Source: Lachnospiraceae bacterium Marseille-Q4251
GTDB taxonomy: Bacteria > Bacillota > Clostridia > Lachnospirales > Lachnospiraceae
DNA: 64,000 bases
NCBI GenBank assembly: GCA_018223435.1
Contig: JAGTTO010000001.1
Coordinates: 1,550,001-1,614,000, forward strand
Reading direction: 5' to 3'
Shown: piece after piece, positions 34,973 to 43,993 of the stretch
Position numbering within the stretch: the first letter of the stretch is position 1
Layout: every line of letters starts with the position of its first letter
The notes under the pieces: model-generated
What the model was told of the DNA's origin: nothing
Databases searched by the model: none
Seen by the model: the letters and a program-made list of their open reading frames with translations, nothing else
Program-made: the position numbers and the translations under genes

Positions 34973-35425
34973 TTGCAGTCCAAGCCGAAAATCCTGGTAC
35001 TGAAAATGCGGGAACTGGTCTATACGGGAATTTTTCTGTTTCTGGCGGTGGTCCTGATCGTCCTTCTGGTGCTGATGTTCCGCACAGAAAAGGCGCCGGA
35101 GAAGCGGACGTCCATCTCCACCGAGCGCTACACGGCCGGCGTCTACTCCTCTCCTGTGACCCTCGGTGACACGGTGGTGGATGTGACCGTGACCGTCGAT
35201 CCGGACCGGATCAAAGCCATCGATCTTAACAATCTCAGCGAAACCACCTCCACCATGTACCCGCTGATCCGCCCGGCTGTGGAAGAGCTGGAAGCCCAGA
35301 TTCTGGAAAAACAGTCCACGAAGGATATCACCTGGGAGGCCACGGGCAAATACACCGCCGGCATCCTCTTAAACGCTATCGAAAAGGCCCTGGACCGGGC
35401 GGAAGGCAGCGTGTTTTCCGAATAG
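34973..35425 (+). CDS. Membrane-anchored FMN-bind-like protein with degenerate SGAT motif
   Basis: 150 residues: one N-terminal transmembrane helix (about 17-37) and an extracytoplasmic domain resembling FMN-bind (RYTAGVYSSPV, DVTVTVDPDRIKAIDL, TAGILLNAIEKAL). The usual SGAT flavinylation motif is replaced by EATGKYTAG, so covalent FMN attachment is doubtful. It starts with TTG at good distance from AAGGAGG. It is divergent from spoVAF. Confidence 0.75.
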   Translation: MQSKPKILVLKMRELVYTGIFLFLAVVLIVLLVLMFRTEKAPEKRTSISTERYTAGVYSSPVTLGDTVVDVTVTVDPDRIKAIDLNNLSETTSTMYPLIRPAVEELEAQILEKQSTKDITWEATGKYTAGILLNAIEKALDRAEGSVFSE

Positions 35426-35439
35426 TTTTCCGCCGGAAA

Positions 35440-35482
35440 GAGAAAAAGCGTCCCGGTTTTTCGCCGAAACGCTTTTTTCTTT
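35440..35482. terminator. Shared terminator between the FMN-bind-like gene and mrp
   Basis: Stem AAGCGT-CCGG / CCG-ACGCTT with A-rich left and T-rich right flanks, able to act on both converging transcripts. Confidence 0.8.
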
Positions 35483-35485
35483 TTC

Positions 35486-36346
35486 TTATTCTTCGTCGTC
35501 TTTGGGATTCTCACGGTAGAGCTTGTAGAGCTTTTCCACAGCTGCATCCAGGTGCGTATCTTTCTGCCCGGAGAATTTTCCGCCGTCTGCCAGGGAAGCC
35601 AGAGACGGGTCGATGGGCATTTTTCCGAGAACCTCGGTCTCAAGGGAAGCGGCAATCTCGTCGATATGGCTCTCGCCGAAGACGGAGATCTTCTTGCCGC
35701 AATCCGGACAGACAAGGTAGCTGTAGTTCTCCACGATGCCGAGCACCGGAATCTTCATGGCTTTTGCCATGTTGAAGGCCTTGGTCACGATCATGCGTAC
35801 CAGATCCTGGGGGGAAGAAACGATAACGATGCCTTCCACCGGAAGGGACTGGAAAACCGTCAGAGGTACATCACCGGTTCCTGGCGGCATATCCACGAAC
35901 AGGAAGTCCAGTTCGCCCCAGATCACATCGCTCCAGAACTGTTTTACCATATTGGCGATGACCGGTCCTCTCCAGATCACCGGGTCCTCCTCGTTGGGAA
36001 CCAGAAGGTTTAAGGACATGACTTTGATGCCGTTCTCGGTGACAACGGGAATGATGCCGTTATCGTCAGCCACGGCCGGTCCGTGAAGGCCGTACATTTT
36101 CGGGATGGACGGGCCTGTGATATCCGCATCCAGGATACCTACCCGGAAGCCTTTCTCTGCCATGCGGTTTGCCAGGGTGGCGGTCACCATGGATTTACCG
36201 ACGCCGCCTTTTCCGCTGACCACGCCGATGACGTGTCTTACATTGGAATAAATATTCTGGTCTACCAGAAAGCTGGTCTTCTTGGAGGGGCATCCCTCGC
36301 AGCTCTCCTTTGTGCAGCCCTGATTGCTGCAGCTTTTTTCTGCCAT
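35486..36346 (-). CDS. Mrp/NBP35-family iron-sulfur cluster carrier ATPase
   Basis: 286 residues: a Cys-rich N-terminus (CSNQGCTKESCEGC), the deviant Walker A GVVSGKGGVGKS (about 42-53), the VDMPPGTGDVPLT motif, and a late CPDCGK pair that holds the bridging cluster. Family members carry Fe-S clusters to target proteins. ATG at 36346 follows AGGAGG; an in-frame ATG seven codons earlier is less well placed. Confidence 0.93.
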   Translation of the reverse strand: MAEKSCSNQGCTKESCEGCPSKKTSFLVDQNIYSNVRHVIGVVSGKGGVGKSMVTATLANRMAEKGFRVGILDADITGPSIPKMYGLHGPAVADDNGIIPVVTENGIKVMSLNLLVPNEEDPVIWRGPVIANMVKQFWSDVIWGELDFLFVDMPPGTGDVPLTVFQSLPVEGIVIVSSPQDLVRMIVTKAFNMAKAMKIPVLGIVENYSYLVCPDCGKKISVFGESHIDEIAASLETEVLGKMPIDPSLASLADGGKFSGQKDTHLDAAVEKLYKLYRENPKDDEE

Positions 36347-36376
36347 TTTTATATCCTCCTGTGGCAATTTAATAAT

Positions 36377-37348
36377 CTAATCTTCTGCATAAGCATCTGC
36401 TTCTATGCATCTGTGGAAAAATCCCAGCACTTTATGCTCGTATTCCTCCCTGTGGAGATAGTAACTCTCCGCGTGGCCTGCGCCTTTGGCGATCCAGATC
36501 TCCTTCTCACCGGCTGCGGCCTGATAAATCTTTTTGCCCATGCCCGTGGGCACGAAATCATCCTTCTCCCCGTGAATCACCAGCACCGGAAGCCGGCTCT
36601 CGGCGATACAGTCGTCGGAAGAAAAGTCGGAAAAACCATAGCCTGCCAAAGCCTTGCAGAAGAGGTTCGTCAGCCAGATCAGCGGCCTGCTTAAATAGCC
36701 TTTTCCGCTCTGCTTCAGCACATGCTGAAACTCCTCCTCGGGAGAAGTGAAGCCACAGTCCTCCACGATGCCCCGTACGGACATGGGAAGGCAGAGGTCC
36801 GACGCCATGAGCACTGTGGCTGCTCCCATGGAGATTCCATGGAGGAAAATGTTCTGTTTTCCGTCGAAACGGTCATCCAGAAAGCGCACCCATCGGTAGC
36901 AGTCTTCCCGGTCCAGGATGCCGAAGCCGATGTAACGGCCGTCGCTTTCCCCGTGGGCCCGGTTGTCCACCAGAAGCACGTTGTAACCGGCTTCCAGATA
37001 GAAACGCGCAATGGCTGCATATTCTCTCCGGCGGTTGCAGCGGTAGCCGTGGACCAGAAGCACCGTGGAATCCGGCTCGCCCTCGCCTTCGAAAAACTCA
37101 CCTCTCAGGGTCAGGCCATCAAAGGACTGAATCGAAACTTTCTCGCTTCCCTGCTCATTTAACCAGCAGTTGCTCTCCGTCCAGAGCTGTTTTCTCTCCG
37201 CTCCGTTCACCGCATCCGGGGCCACAATGATATCCGTCGGCTCCTGCTTTTTCCGTACGATGATGTTGTGGAAAACGGCTCCCGCACCGGTGAAAGCTGC
37301 CGCCGTCCCCGCTGCCAGAACGCCCAGTATGATGTTCTTTTTCTTCAT
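36377..37348 (-). CDS. Alpha/beta hydrolase with N-terminal membrane anchor
   Basis: 323 residues: one N-terminal hydrophobic helix (about 5-28) and an alpha/beta hydrolase domain. It has LLVHGYRCNRR (oxyanion region), the nucleophile elbow HGISMGAAT (about 164-172, Ser167), an acidic Asp in VIHGEKDDFVP, and His in GAGHAESY. It belongs to the group of BaeS/YqkD-like serine hydrolases with unknown substrates. Part of a run with the 75-residue gene and coaBC. Confidence 0.88.
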   Translation of the reverse strand: MKKKNIILGVLAAGTAAAFTGAGAVFHNIIVRKKQEPTDIIVAPDAVNGAERKQLWTESNCWLNEQGSEKVSIQSFDGLTLRGEFFEGEGEPDSTVLLVHGYRCNRRREYAAIARFYLEAGYNVLLVDNRAHGESDGRYIGFGILDREDCYRWVRFLDDRFDGKQNIFLHGISMGAATVLMASDLCLPMSVRGIVEDCGFTSPEEEFQHVLKQSGKGYLSRPLIWLTNLFCKALAGYGFSDFSSDDCIAESRLPVLVIHGEKDDFVPTGMGKKIYQAAAGEKEIWIAKGAGHAESYYLHREEYEHKVLGFFHRCIEADAYAED

Positions 37349-37359
37349 ATTCTATCACC

Positions 37360-37587
37360 TCATATCTCGGTAAAAGTATAACGCTGATGAATCCCGCTGA
37401 CCATCAGGTCGAAGATCACTGAACCATCCTTTGCCACGGTTTTGTCATAGGTAATTTCCTGTCCGGCGAATTTTTTCTTCACAAACTCGTCCAGATCGTC
37501 GGTCTTGATCTCCTCAAAAAAGGTATCTCTGTCCCTGTTGAGCGGACACTGGTTGATGATCTCCAGGATTGCTTCGTATTCTTTCAT
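37360..37587 (-). CDS. Small protein of unknown function
   Basis: 75 residues, acidic, with no hydrophobic helix or Cys motif. It starts with MKEYEAILEIINQCPLNR. It lies 4 bp after coaBC and 11 bp before the hydrolase, all in the same direction, so it is probably translated in that operon. I do not recognise a family. Confidence 0.7.
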   Translation of the reverse strand: MKEYEAILEIINQCPLNRDRDTFFEEIKTDDLDEFVKKKFAGQEITYDKTVAKDGSVIFDLMVSGIHQRYTFTEI

Positions 37588-37591
37588 GCTC

Positions 37592-38785
37592 TCACCCCCG
37601 AAGTTTTAAGATCTTATCCAGAATCTTTCCGGCGGCCTCTTCCTTGGACATGAGGTCCAGAGAAATCTCCTCCTCCGGCGTGATCATTGTGATCACATTG
37701 GTGTCCGTACCGAAACCGGCACCGGCCTGTTTGAGGTTGTTGGCCACGATCATGTCAAGATTTTTCTTTTTGAGCTTCGCCCTGGAATTCTCCAGCATAT
37801 GTTCGGTCTCCATGGAAAAGCCACAGAGGAACTGACCCTCTTTTTTGTGCTCGCCTAAGTATTTCAGGATATCGTCGGTCTTTTCCAGCTCCAGCGTCAT
37901 GTGGTCGCCGCTTTTTTTCACCTTCTCGTCGCTGACGGTCTGGGGACGGTAATCGGCCACGGCAGCTGCCTTGATGATGATATCCTGCTCAGGCGCGCGG
38001 CCCGTCACTTCCTCGAACATCTCTCTCGCACTCTCAATCGGCACGATGTTGACAAAGCGGGGCTTCTCAATGCTGGTCTGTCCGGTCACAAGCGTCACGT
38101 CCGCACCGCGGAGCATACAGTTTCTGGCTATGGCGTAGCCCATTTTTCCAGTGGAATGATTCGTGATGTAGCGAACCGGGTCCATGGCCTCCATCGTCGG
38201 CCCTGCCGTCACCAGAACTCTGAGGCCTTTCATGTCTTTTTCACAGGCGATCTCTTTTAAAATGTACTCCAGAAGCTCTTCCTCTTTCGGAAGCTTTCCG
38301 GCTCCCTCGTCGCGGCAGGCCAGGAAGCCCACGGCGGGCTGGATCACCTGATAATCGTTGAGGGTGAGTTTTTTCAGGTTGTCCTGAACGATGGAATTTT
38401 CAAACATCCGGGTGTTCATGGCCGGAGCAATGAGCTTGGGGCAGGTGCAGGCGAGAGCCGTCGTAGTCAGCATGTCGTCGGCGATGCCGCCGGCCAGCTT
38501 TCCGATGACGTTGGCTGTCGCCGGAGCGATCATCATGACGTCGGCCTTTTTCGCCAGAGCTACATGCTCCACGCTGTACTGAAAATTCCGGTCAAAGGTG
38601 TCCACCAGACATTTATGGTTGGTCAGGGTCTCGAAAGTGATGGGATGAATGAAATTCGTGGCGTTTTTCGTCATGATCACATGAACGTCGGCGTGAAGCT
38701 TCACCAGCATACTGGCCAGGTTTGCCGCTTTATAGGCCGCGATGCTTCCCGTCACTCCCAGGACAACGGTTTTTCCTTTCAGCAT
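37592..38785 (-). CDS. coaBC: Bifunctional phosphopantothenoylcysteine synthetase/decarboxylase
   Basis: 397 residues: the CoaC flavoprotein half (VLGVTGSIAAYKAANLAS, His in VEHVALAKKADVMMIAPATAN, the PAMNTRMFE segment) and the CoaB half (VTAGPTMEAMDPVRYITNHSTGKMG, AAAVADYRP). Together they make 4'-phosphopantetheine in CoA synthesis. ATG at 38785 follows GGAGAACAG; a longer in-frame start is unsupported. It is divergent from panT-coaX, which supply earlier steps. Confidence 0.96.
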   Translation of the reverse strand: MLKGKTVVLGVTGSIAAYKAANLASMLVKLHADVHVIMTKNATNFIHPITFETLTNHKCLVDTFDRNFQYSVEHVALAKKADVMMIAPATANVIGKLAGGIADDMLTTTALACTCPKLIAPAMNTRMFENSIVQDNLKKLTLNDYQVIQPAVGFLACRDEGAGKLPKEEELLEYILKEIACEKDMKGLRVLVTAGPTMEAMDPVRYITNHSTGKMGYAIARNCMLRGADVTLVTGQTSIEKPRFVNIVPIESAREMFEEVTGRAPEQDIIIKAAAVADYRPQTVSDEKVKKSGDHMTLELEKTDDILKYLGEHKKEGQFLCGFSMETEHMLENSRAKLKKKNLDMIVANNLKQAGAGFGTDTNVITMITPEEEISLDLMSKEEAAGKILDKILKLRG

Positions 38786-38888
38786 ATTTTTCTGTTCTCC
38801 TTCTATATAAAAAAGTCGCTTTGCTTTTAGTATAACATAATACGGGAAATATGACATGTTTTTTTGAAAGTGCGTTCTAATTTCCTTC

Positions 38889-38917
38889 TTGCGAAGGCAG
38901 TTTTCCTGTGCTATACT
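38889..38917 (+). promoter_or_regulatory. Promoter of panT-coaX
   Basis: Plus-strand TTGCGA (38889-38894), 17 bp, TATACT (38912-38917). A perfect 12-bp palindrome, TCCCTTAAGGGA (38938-38949), lies about 20 bp downstream and could be an operator. Confidence 0.75.
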
Positions 38918-38973
38918 TTCCCGGTAATTGTATTGTATCCCTTAAGGGAATAATAACAAGGAGAAAATTGAAT

Positions 38974-39603
38974 ATGAAAACACAGACAAAAACAACGCAA
39001 CTGACAATCCTCGGTCTTATGACTGCAGTGCTGCTTCTGATGGCGTACACGCCTCTGGGATATCTGAACATCGGTCCCCTGGCGATCACCTTCAATGTCA
39101 TCCCGGTAGCGATCTGTGCCATCACGCTTGGTCCTGCAGGCGGAGCTGCGGCGGGCGCCGTTTTCGGCCTCACCAGTTTTCTGCAATGTATCGGTGTGGG
39201 CGGAACCAGTGCCATGGGGGCGGTCCTTTTTGAGATCAATCCGTTTTTCGCCTTCATCCAGCGCTTCGTTCCCCGTTTTCTGGACGGTCTGCTTCTGGGA
39301 TACATTTTCCGTGCAGTGAGAAAAAGTGGCAATGTCTATGCAGCCTGCCTCGTCACCGGTTTTTGTTCCGCGTTTCTGAACACCGTGTTCTTTATGACTG
39401 CTCTGGTTGTACTTTTTGGCAACACAGATTATGTTCAGGGACTGATGGGCGGAAAAAATGTGATTGTCTTCATCTGCACCTTTGTTGGAATCAATGCCGT
39501 ATGTGAAATGATCTCCTCCACGATCCTCACCGGAGCCATCGGAGCCGCTCTTTCCAAGGCAAGACTGATTCCCGCGCCGCAGAACAAAAAAGCGTTAGAA
39601 TAA
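38974..39603 (+). CDS. panT: ECF transporter S component, pantothenate (PanT-type)
   Basis: 209 residues with about six hydrophobic segments and the ECF S-component layout (LTILGLMTAVLLLMAYTPLGYL, GPLAITFNVIPVAI, LGPAGGAAAGAVFGLTSF). Its place 15 bp before coaX and divergent from coaBC makes pantothenate the likely substrate. ATG at 38974 follows AAGGAG. It needs an EcfAAT module that is not in this window. Confidence 0.87.
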   Translation: MKTQTKTTQLTILGLMTAVLLLMAYTPLGYLNIGPLAITFNVIPVAICAITLGPAGGAAAGAVFGLTSFLQCIGVGGTSAMGAVLFEINPFFAFIQRFVPRFLDGLLLGYIFRAVRKSGNVYAACLVTGFCSAFLNTVFFMTALVVLFGNTDYVQGLMGGKNVIVFICTFVGINAVCEMISSTILTGAIGAALSKARLIPAPQNKKALE

Positions 39604-39618
39604 AGATAGAGGAGCCCT

Positions 39619-40395
39619 ATGATTTTAGCGATTGATATCGGAAACACAAACATCGTCATCGGCTGTATCAAGGATGACAAGATTCTTTTTACCGAGAGAA
39701 TGTCCACGGATTCCAACGAAACCGTTCTGGAATACGCCATCGGCTTCAAGACTGTTCTGGAGCTTTATCACATCCACACCAAAGATCTGACAGGCTCCAT
39801 TATTTCTTCCGTTGTGCCTCCTGTAACCAACACCATCAAGGAAGCACTGTTCAAGATCACGCACCATCAGGCCATGGTGGTGGGCCCGGGCATCCGCACC
39901 GGCTTAAACATCCTGACGGACAACCCGGCAGTTACTGGTTCCGACCTCATCGTCGGCGCTGTAGCAGCCATCCATGAATATCCTGTTCCGCTGATCATCT
40001 TCGATTTTGGCACCGCCACGACGGCATCCGTTGTGGACCGCAAGAAAAATTACATCGGCGGCATGATCATCCCCGGCATCCGCGTCTCCCTGGACGGCCT
40101 GGCCAGCCACGCCTCCCAGTTAAGTCGCATCAGCCTGGATGCACCGAAGAAGATCATCGGAACCAACACCACCGACTGCATGAAGAGCGGTCTCCTTTAC
40201 GGAAACGCCGCCATGCTCGACGGTATCGTGGACCGCATGGAAGAAGAACTTGGTGAACCGGCCACAGTCCTCGCCACCGGCGGTCTCGCGAGCCTCATCG
40301 TTCCCCTCTGCAAGAAGACCATCATCCTCGATGATAATCTCCTGCTCCGGGGACTGAATCTGATTTATAAGAAGAATCAGGAAAATAATCATTGA
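39619..40395 (+). CDS. coaX: Type III pantothenate kinase
   Basis: 258 residues: the family start MILAIDIGNTNIVIG, PGIRTGLNIL, and DFGTATTASVV. CoaX phosphorylates pantothenate, the first committed step of CoA synthesis, and needs a monovalent cation. It follows panT by 15 bp, so uptake and kinase are co-expressed. The RBS is GAGG just before the ATG. Confidence 0.96.
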   Translation: MILAIDIGNTNIVIGCIKDDKILFTERMSTDSNETVLEYAIGFKTVLELYHIHTKDLTGSIISSVVPPVTNTIKEALFKITHHQAMVVGPGIRTGLNILTDNPAVTGSDLIVGAVAAIHEYPVPLIIFDFGTATTASVVDRKKNYIGGMIIPGIRVSLDGLASHASQLSRISLDAPKKIIGTNTTDCMKSGLLYGNAAMLDGIVDRMEEELGEPATVLATGGLASLIVPLCKKTIILDDNLLLRGLNLIYKKNQENNH

Positions 40396-40454
40396 ATGAA
40401 ATAGAAAGCGGGGCTGTCGGTTAATACCACATTTCGGCATCTCCAGTAGTAATT

Positions 40455-40514
40455 GAAAGGATTCCTGTAAGAACGAGGTTTATTAGCCTTTTGCCTTGCG
40501 AGGAATCCTTTTTT
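40455..40514 (+). terminator. Terminator after coaX
   Basis: Stem AAAGGATTCCT / AGGAATCCTTT, with a loop of about 34 nt and a TTTTTT tail on the plus strand. Confidence 0.75.
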
Positions 40515-40783
40515 ATGAAAAATAAAATTTATTTTTGTAGCCATACTTTTGAGCAGGCTGTTTTTTCCGTTGTTTTGCGCTTTTCATGAGCCTGCAGCTT
40601 TATATCGCCCTCTATCCTTTTTTTCACAAAAAGTATGGGCAGAACCTATCAATCATCCTTTTCGCCTTCTTCTTTTACTTGTTTTATATACCAAAAATAC
40701 AATATTACATATTTATTGCAGTTTTTTATTTTACATTATACCATTTTTTCTCGTCAGGAGCACTTTTTCATCTCTGCCTCCAA
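40515..40783. other. Gene-free AT-rich stretch with a structured core
   Basis: No convincing gene. CCATACTTTT (40539-40548) and AAAAGTATGG (about 40628-40637) form an outer stem, and AGCAGGCT / AGCCTGC can pair inside it. The rest is pyrimidine-rich and AT-rich. It could hold an untranslated RNA or a decayed element; nothing known was recognised. Confidence 0.4.
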
Positions 40784-40829
40784 CATAAAAAACGCCGCAG
40801 AATGGATTTTCGTGTCCGTTCTGCGGCGC
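40784..40829 (-). terminator. Terminator of the amino-sugar kinase gene
   Basis: Stem CGCCGCAGAA / TTCTGCGGCG (40793-40828), with a TTTTTTATG tail on the minus strand. It lies about 100 bp below the NahK-like stop, an unusually long gap. Confidence 0.82.
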
Positions 40830-40928
40830 TTTTGGTATTGGAAAATGAAACTGGTGGGGTGACATTCCCGCATCTCCTAACAATGGACGACGGCTGCCCG
40901 TTCCGTCCTCAGATTTCATTTTTCAAAA

Positions 40929-42035
40929 TTAGCGATATTTATTTACAATCTCTTTCATCTTCGGCAGTTTCTCTTCCATATCCTTCACCAGCTTGAACTG
41001 GGTGCGGGCACGTTCGAGGTTGTGGTTCTCGCGGGCGGTCTTGAAGTAGTGGTCGCCTTCCAGATAGTCAGTGAGGAAACGCATGCCGCACTCGAAGGTC
41101 ATCATCATGGCTCCGGTGGGCAGGTTGTCCAGCTCGATATCGGTAAGCGCCCCGCCACAGCCCTCGATAAAGCCTTTTACATACAGCTCGTAGAGCTCCA
41201 GGTCACACCAGATCTTGGAGAGGTCCGGCTCGTCCTCGGCTCCTGTGCTGGCGCCGAAACGGATGGAATCACCGAAATCGTTCACAGCCAGGCCCGGCAT
41301 AACGGTATCCAGGTCGATGACGCAGATGCCTTTTCCGGTGGCATTGTCGATGAGAATATTGTTGAGCTTGGTGTCATTGTGGGTGACTCTGGTCGGAATC
41401 TTTCCTGCTGCTTCCAGATCACAGAGGGTGTGGGCGAAGGCCTCATGATCCAGAACAAACTGGATCTCCTCTTTTACAGAAGCGGCTCTTCCACAGACGT
41501 CGGCTGCCACAGCCTTCTGAAAGGTCTCAAAACGCTTTGCAGTATTGTGGAAATCCGGAATCGTCTCATGAAGCGATTTTGCTGGGAAATCTGCCAGCTG
41601 GCGCTGGAAGTGACCGAAGGAAACGGCACTCTCATAGAAGTCGGAGGGCTTCTCCACCTTATCGTAGCTTGTGGTTCCCTCTACGAAAAGGTACACTCTC
41701 CAGTACTGGCCCTCGCCGTCCACATGGTAAGGCTTTCCGTCCTTTGCAGATACGACAGTCAGAGTCTCTCTCTCCGGATCGCCGCCGTTCTCGATTGCTT
41801 TCTTTTTGATCCACTCGGTTACATGGACGATATTTTCCATGAGCTCTACCGGTTTCTCAAAAATATTCTTGTTCATTCTCTGAAGAATATAACGGCGCTG
41901 TCCCTTCTCTGTCTCGTAGGTCACACGGAAGGTATCATTGATATGACCGCTTCCGTACGGAGCCAGTTCCTTCAGTCCTGCTTCCGGCAGCTGAAAGGCT
42001 GTCAGAACTTCTGCTGTGATCTCTTCCTTGTTCAC
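40929..42035 (-). CDS. NahK-like N-acetylhexosamine 1-kinase (aminoglycoside-phosphotransferase fold)
   Basis: 368 residues with the kinase catalytic motif THNDTKLNNILID (218-230) and the metal-binding DLDT (about 239). It resembles NahK of the lacto-N-biose pathway, which phosphorylates GlcNAc/GalNAc at C1. It lies 4 bp after a sugar nucleotidyltransferase gene, the same pairing as in that pathway, which supports the assignment. Homoserine or choline kinase-like activity remains possible. Confidence 0.82.
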   Translation of the reverse strand: MNKEEITAEVLTAFQLPEAGLKELAPYGSGHINDTFRVTYETEKGQRRYILQRMNKNIFEKPVELMENIVHVTEWIKKKAIENGGDPERETLTVVSAKDGKPYHVDGEGQYWRVYLFVEGTTSYDKVEKPSDFYESAVSFGHFQRQLADFPAKSLHETIPDFHNTAKRFETFQKAVAADVCGRAASVKEEIQFVLDHEAFAHTLCDLEAAGKIPTRVTHNDTKLNNILIDNATGKGICVIDLDTVMPGLAVNDFGDSIRFGASTGAEDEPDLSKIWCDLELYELYVKGFIEGCGGALTDIELDNLPTGAMMMTFECGMRFLTDYLEGDHYFKTARENHNLERARTQFKLVKDMEEKLPKMKEIVNKYR

Positions 42036-42039
42036 TTTA

Positions 42040-42966
42040 TTAGTCCTCCCAAAGTTTCTGAGGATATCTTCCCTCGTCTTTTAATTTCTGAATGGCTGCT
42101 ACAACCACCGGTTTGTCCTCTTTATAGGTAACGCCGTACCATTTATCCTCAGATTTCAGCACCTCTACGGTAGCCTTATCCTCTGCCAGAAGCTCTCCTA
42201 CCACGCTCGGAAGAAAGAACTCACATTTCATCGGATTCTTCGGAAGGTTCTCCTCCAGGAATTTCGGGAAACGACTGCCGATCTCTTTCAGAATGCTGCT
42301 GGTGAAACCCCACATATTCATGGAAACAATACTGCCTGCCGGGATTGTGGTCCAGGTAGCGCCGTCGTCCTCGGTATATGCGGTCACATCGCCTCTCTTC
42401 TCGATATGGGTGCGCTCGCAGATGCCTACCAGCTGATGATTCTCATCGGTCGTGCAGACGCCTCTTGCCACATGGCCATTCTCGGTCAGGGTGTTCTCCA
42501 GGATATAACCTACCATCGTGTAACGGTATTTATCGTCGTCCTCATGGGTGGAGAGATAATTATAAATCTCCTTGAAGGCATGAGGTCCGTAATAATCGTC
42601 GGCGTTGATCACGGCGAAGGGTCCGTCGATCTTGTCTCTGCAGCTTAAGATTGCATGAGCAGTTCCGAAGGGTTTCACACGGCCTTCGGGAACAGAAAAG
42701 CCCTCGGGCAGATCAGTGAGCTCCTGGAACGCATAGTCCACGTCCATGATCTTTGCCATACGGTCGCCGATGGACTCTTTGAAATCTTTCTCGTTTGCTT
42801 TTTTGATGATAAAGATTACTTTCTCAAATCCGGCCTGTTTTGCGTCATAAATGGAAAAGTCCATGATGATATGACCTTCTTTGTCTACCGGATCGATCTG
42901 TTTAAGGCCGCCGTAACGGCTTCCCATTCCAGCTGCCATGATTACCAGTACAGGTTTCTTACTCAT
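42040..42966 (-). CDS. Sugar-1-phosphate nucleotidyltransferase
   Basis: 308 residues: the NTP-binding start VLVIMAAGMGSRYGG (about 6-20), then KPFGTAHAILSC and INADDYYG (about 118-125), the metal-binding aspartates. It would make a nucleotide sugar from the 1-phosphate that the neighbouring NahK-like kinase produces. The kinase-NTase pair is typical of HexNAc salvage. It starts 2 bp after the AraC regulator stop. Confidence 0.88.
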   Translation of the reverse strand: MSKKPVLVIMAAGMGSRYGGLKQIDPVDKEGHIIMDFSIYDAKQAGFEKVIFIIKKANEKDFKESIGDRMAKIMDVDYAFQELTDLPEGFSVPEGRVKPFGTAHAILSCRDKIDGPFAVINADDYYGPHAFKEIYNYLSTHEDDDKYRYTMVGYILENTLTENGHVARGVCTTDENHQLVGICERTHIEKRGDVTAYTEDDGATWTTIPAGSIVSMNMWGFTSSILKEIGSRFPKFLEENLPKNPMKCEFFLPSVVGELLAEDKATVEVLKSEDKWYGVTYKEDKPVVVAAIQKLKDEGRYPQKLWED

Positions 42967-42968
42967 CT

Positions 42969-43871
42969 TTATACTCTTCTTTCTGTCTTTTTTTTCGACT
43001 CCGAGCGGGCCATGATGGAGGCCGTATACTCAGAGGGTGTCATTCCCGTGATCTTCTTGAACTGACGGGAAAAATAATGGATGGAGGAATAACCGAGATA
43101 CTCTGAGATCTGGGTGAAGTTCTGATTTTTCTCCCGAATCAGCTCCTTGGCATATTCCACTTTCATCTTGGTAAAAAAGTCGATTACTCCGCAGTTATGC
43201 TGCTCCCGGAAGATCTTCTGCAGCTGGGAACGGCCGATGAGGTTTTCCCGGCAGATATCCTCGATGGTCACATAACCGCAGATATGTGCTTTCAGATAGT
43301 CCATGATCTGAATATAAGCAGCGGAGCCGCCTCCGCCCGGAGCCCAGATCTCCTCCGCCGGTTTCACCGGGTTGGGAAGATTTCTCCGGATCATACTGAG
43401 AAGCAGAAGTTCCAGATCAAGCCGGATCAACTGCTCGGAGCCAAAGGGTGCATCCTTCTTTTTCTCCATTTTCTTGAGATAGGGATCATCCAGCGGGGAC
43501 TCGATGCAGCGTCTCGCCTCGGAGATCATCTGTCCTAAGAGGCCTCGCTCGTACTCGCTGACTTCCAGAATACGGCCCTCGAAAAACTTCATGGCCGGGG
43601 AAGTGCAGGCAAAGGAAACCACCACCACGTTGGGGGCGCTGACTCCCGTTGCCGCCAGATTGTGGAACTCATTGGGCTTGTGGAAAATCACCTGGCCCGC
43701 CTTCAGGATATGGTCCAGAACCTTGATTTCGCCCTTGTCCACGCACTGGAGCTCCCAGAAATCATGGGTTTCTCCCGAAAACTCAAAGTTTTTCATGTAT
43801 TCAAAATAGTGGATCGTATAAATTTTTCTGACTGTGATCTCGTCTTTCAGTATGATGCTTTCGTATTCCAT
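42969..43871 (-). CDS. AraC-family regulator with cupin sensor domain
   Basis: 300 residues: an N-terminal cupin-like domain (about 20-110, with GQVIFHKPNEFHNL) and a C-terminal double HTH of the AraC type (about 195-290, LIGRSQLQKIFREQHNCGV and YLGYSSIHYFSRQFKKITGMTPSEY). It directly precedes the nucleotidyltransferase and kinase genes, so it probably controls the amino-sugar unit in response to a sugar. Confidence 0.92.
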   Translation of the reverse strand: MEYESIILKDEITVRKIYTIHYFEYMKNFEFSGETHDFWELQCVDKGEIKVLDHILKAGQVIFHKPNEFHNLAATGVSAPNVVVVSFACTSPAMKFFEGRILEVSEYERGLLGQMISEARRCIESPLDDPYLKKMEKKKDAPFGSEQLIRLDLELLLLSMIRRNLPNPVKPAEEIWAPGGGGSAAYIQIMDYLKAHICGYVTIEDICRENLIGRSQLQKIFREQHNCGVIDFFTKMKVEYAKELIREKNQNFTQISEYLGYSSIHYFSRQFKKITGMTPSEYTASIMARSESKKKTERRV

Positions 43872-43993
43872 GTATTTGCGCCTGCCTTTATCTTTTCAAT
43901 CGGTTAACTACTGTCTTCTCCACTTATCATACCTGTTTCTTTTTCTACCTGTCAAGTGGGGATTCAAGCCATAAAGTCAGGCGATGTACTTTA

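Noticed and set aside
40586-40996. A plus-strand hydrophobic open frame in the gap after coaX
   Set aside because: It is low complexity, AT-driven, crosses a terminator hairpin and runs into the end of the kinase gene; no ribosome binding site was seen.
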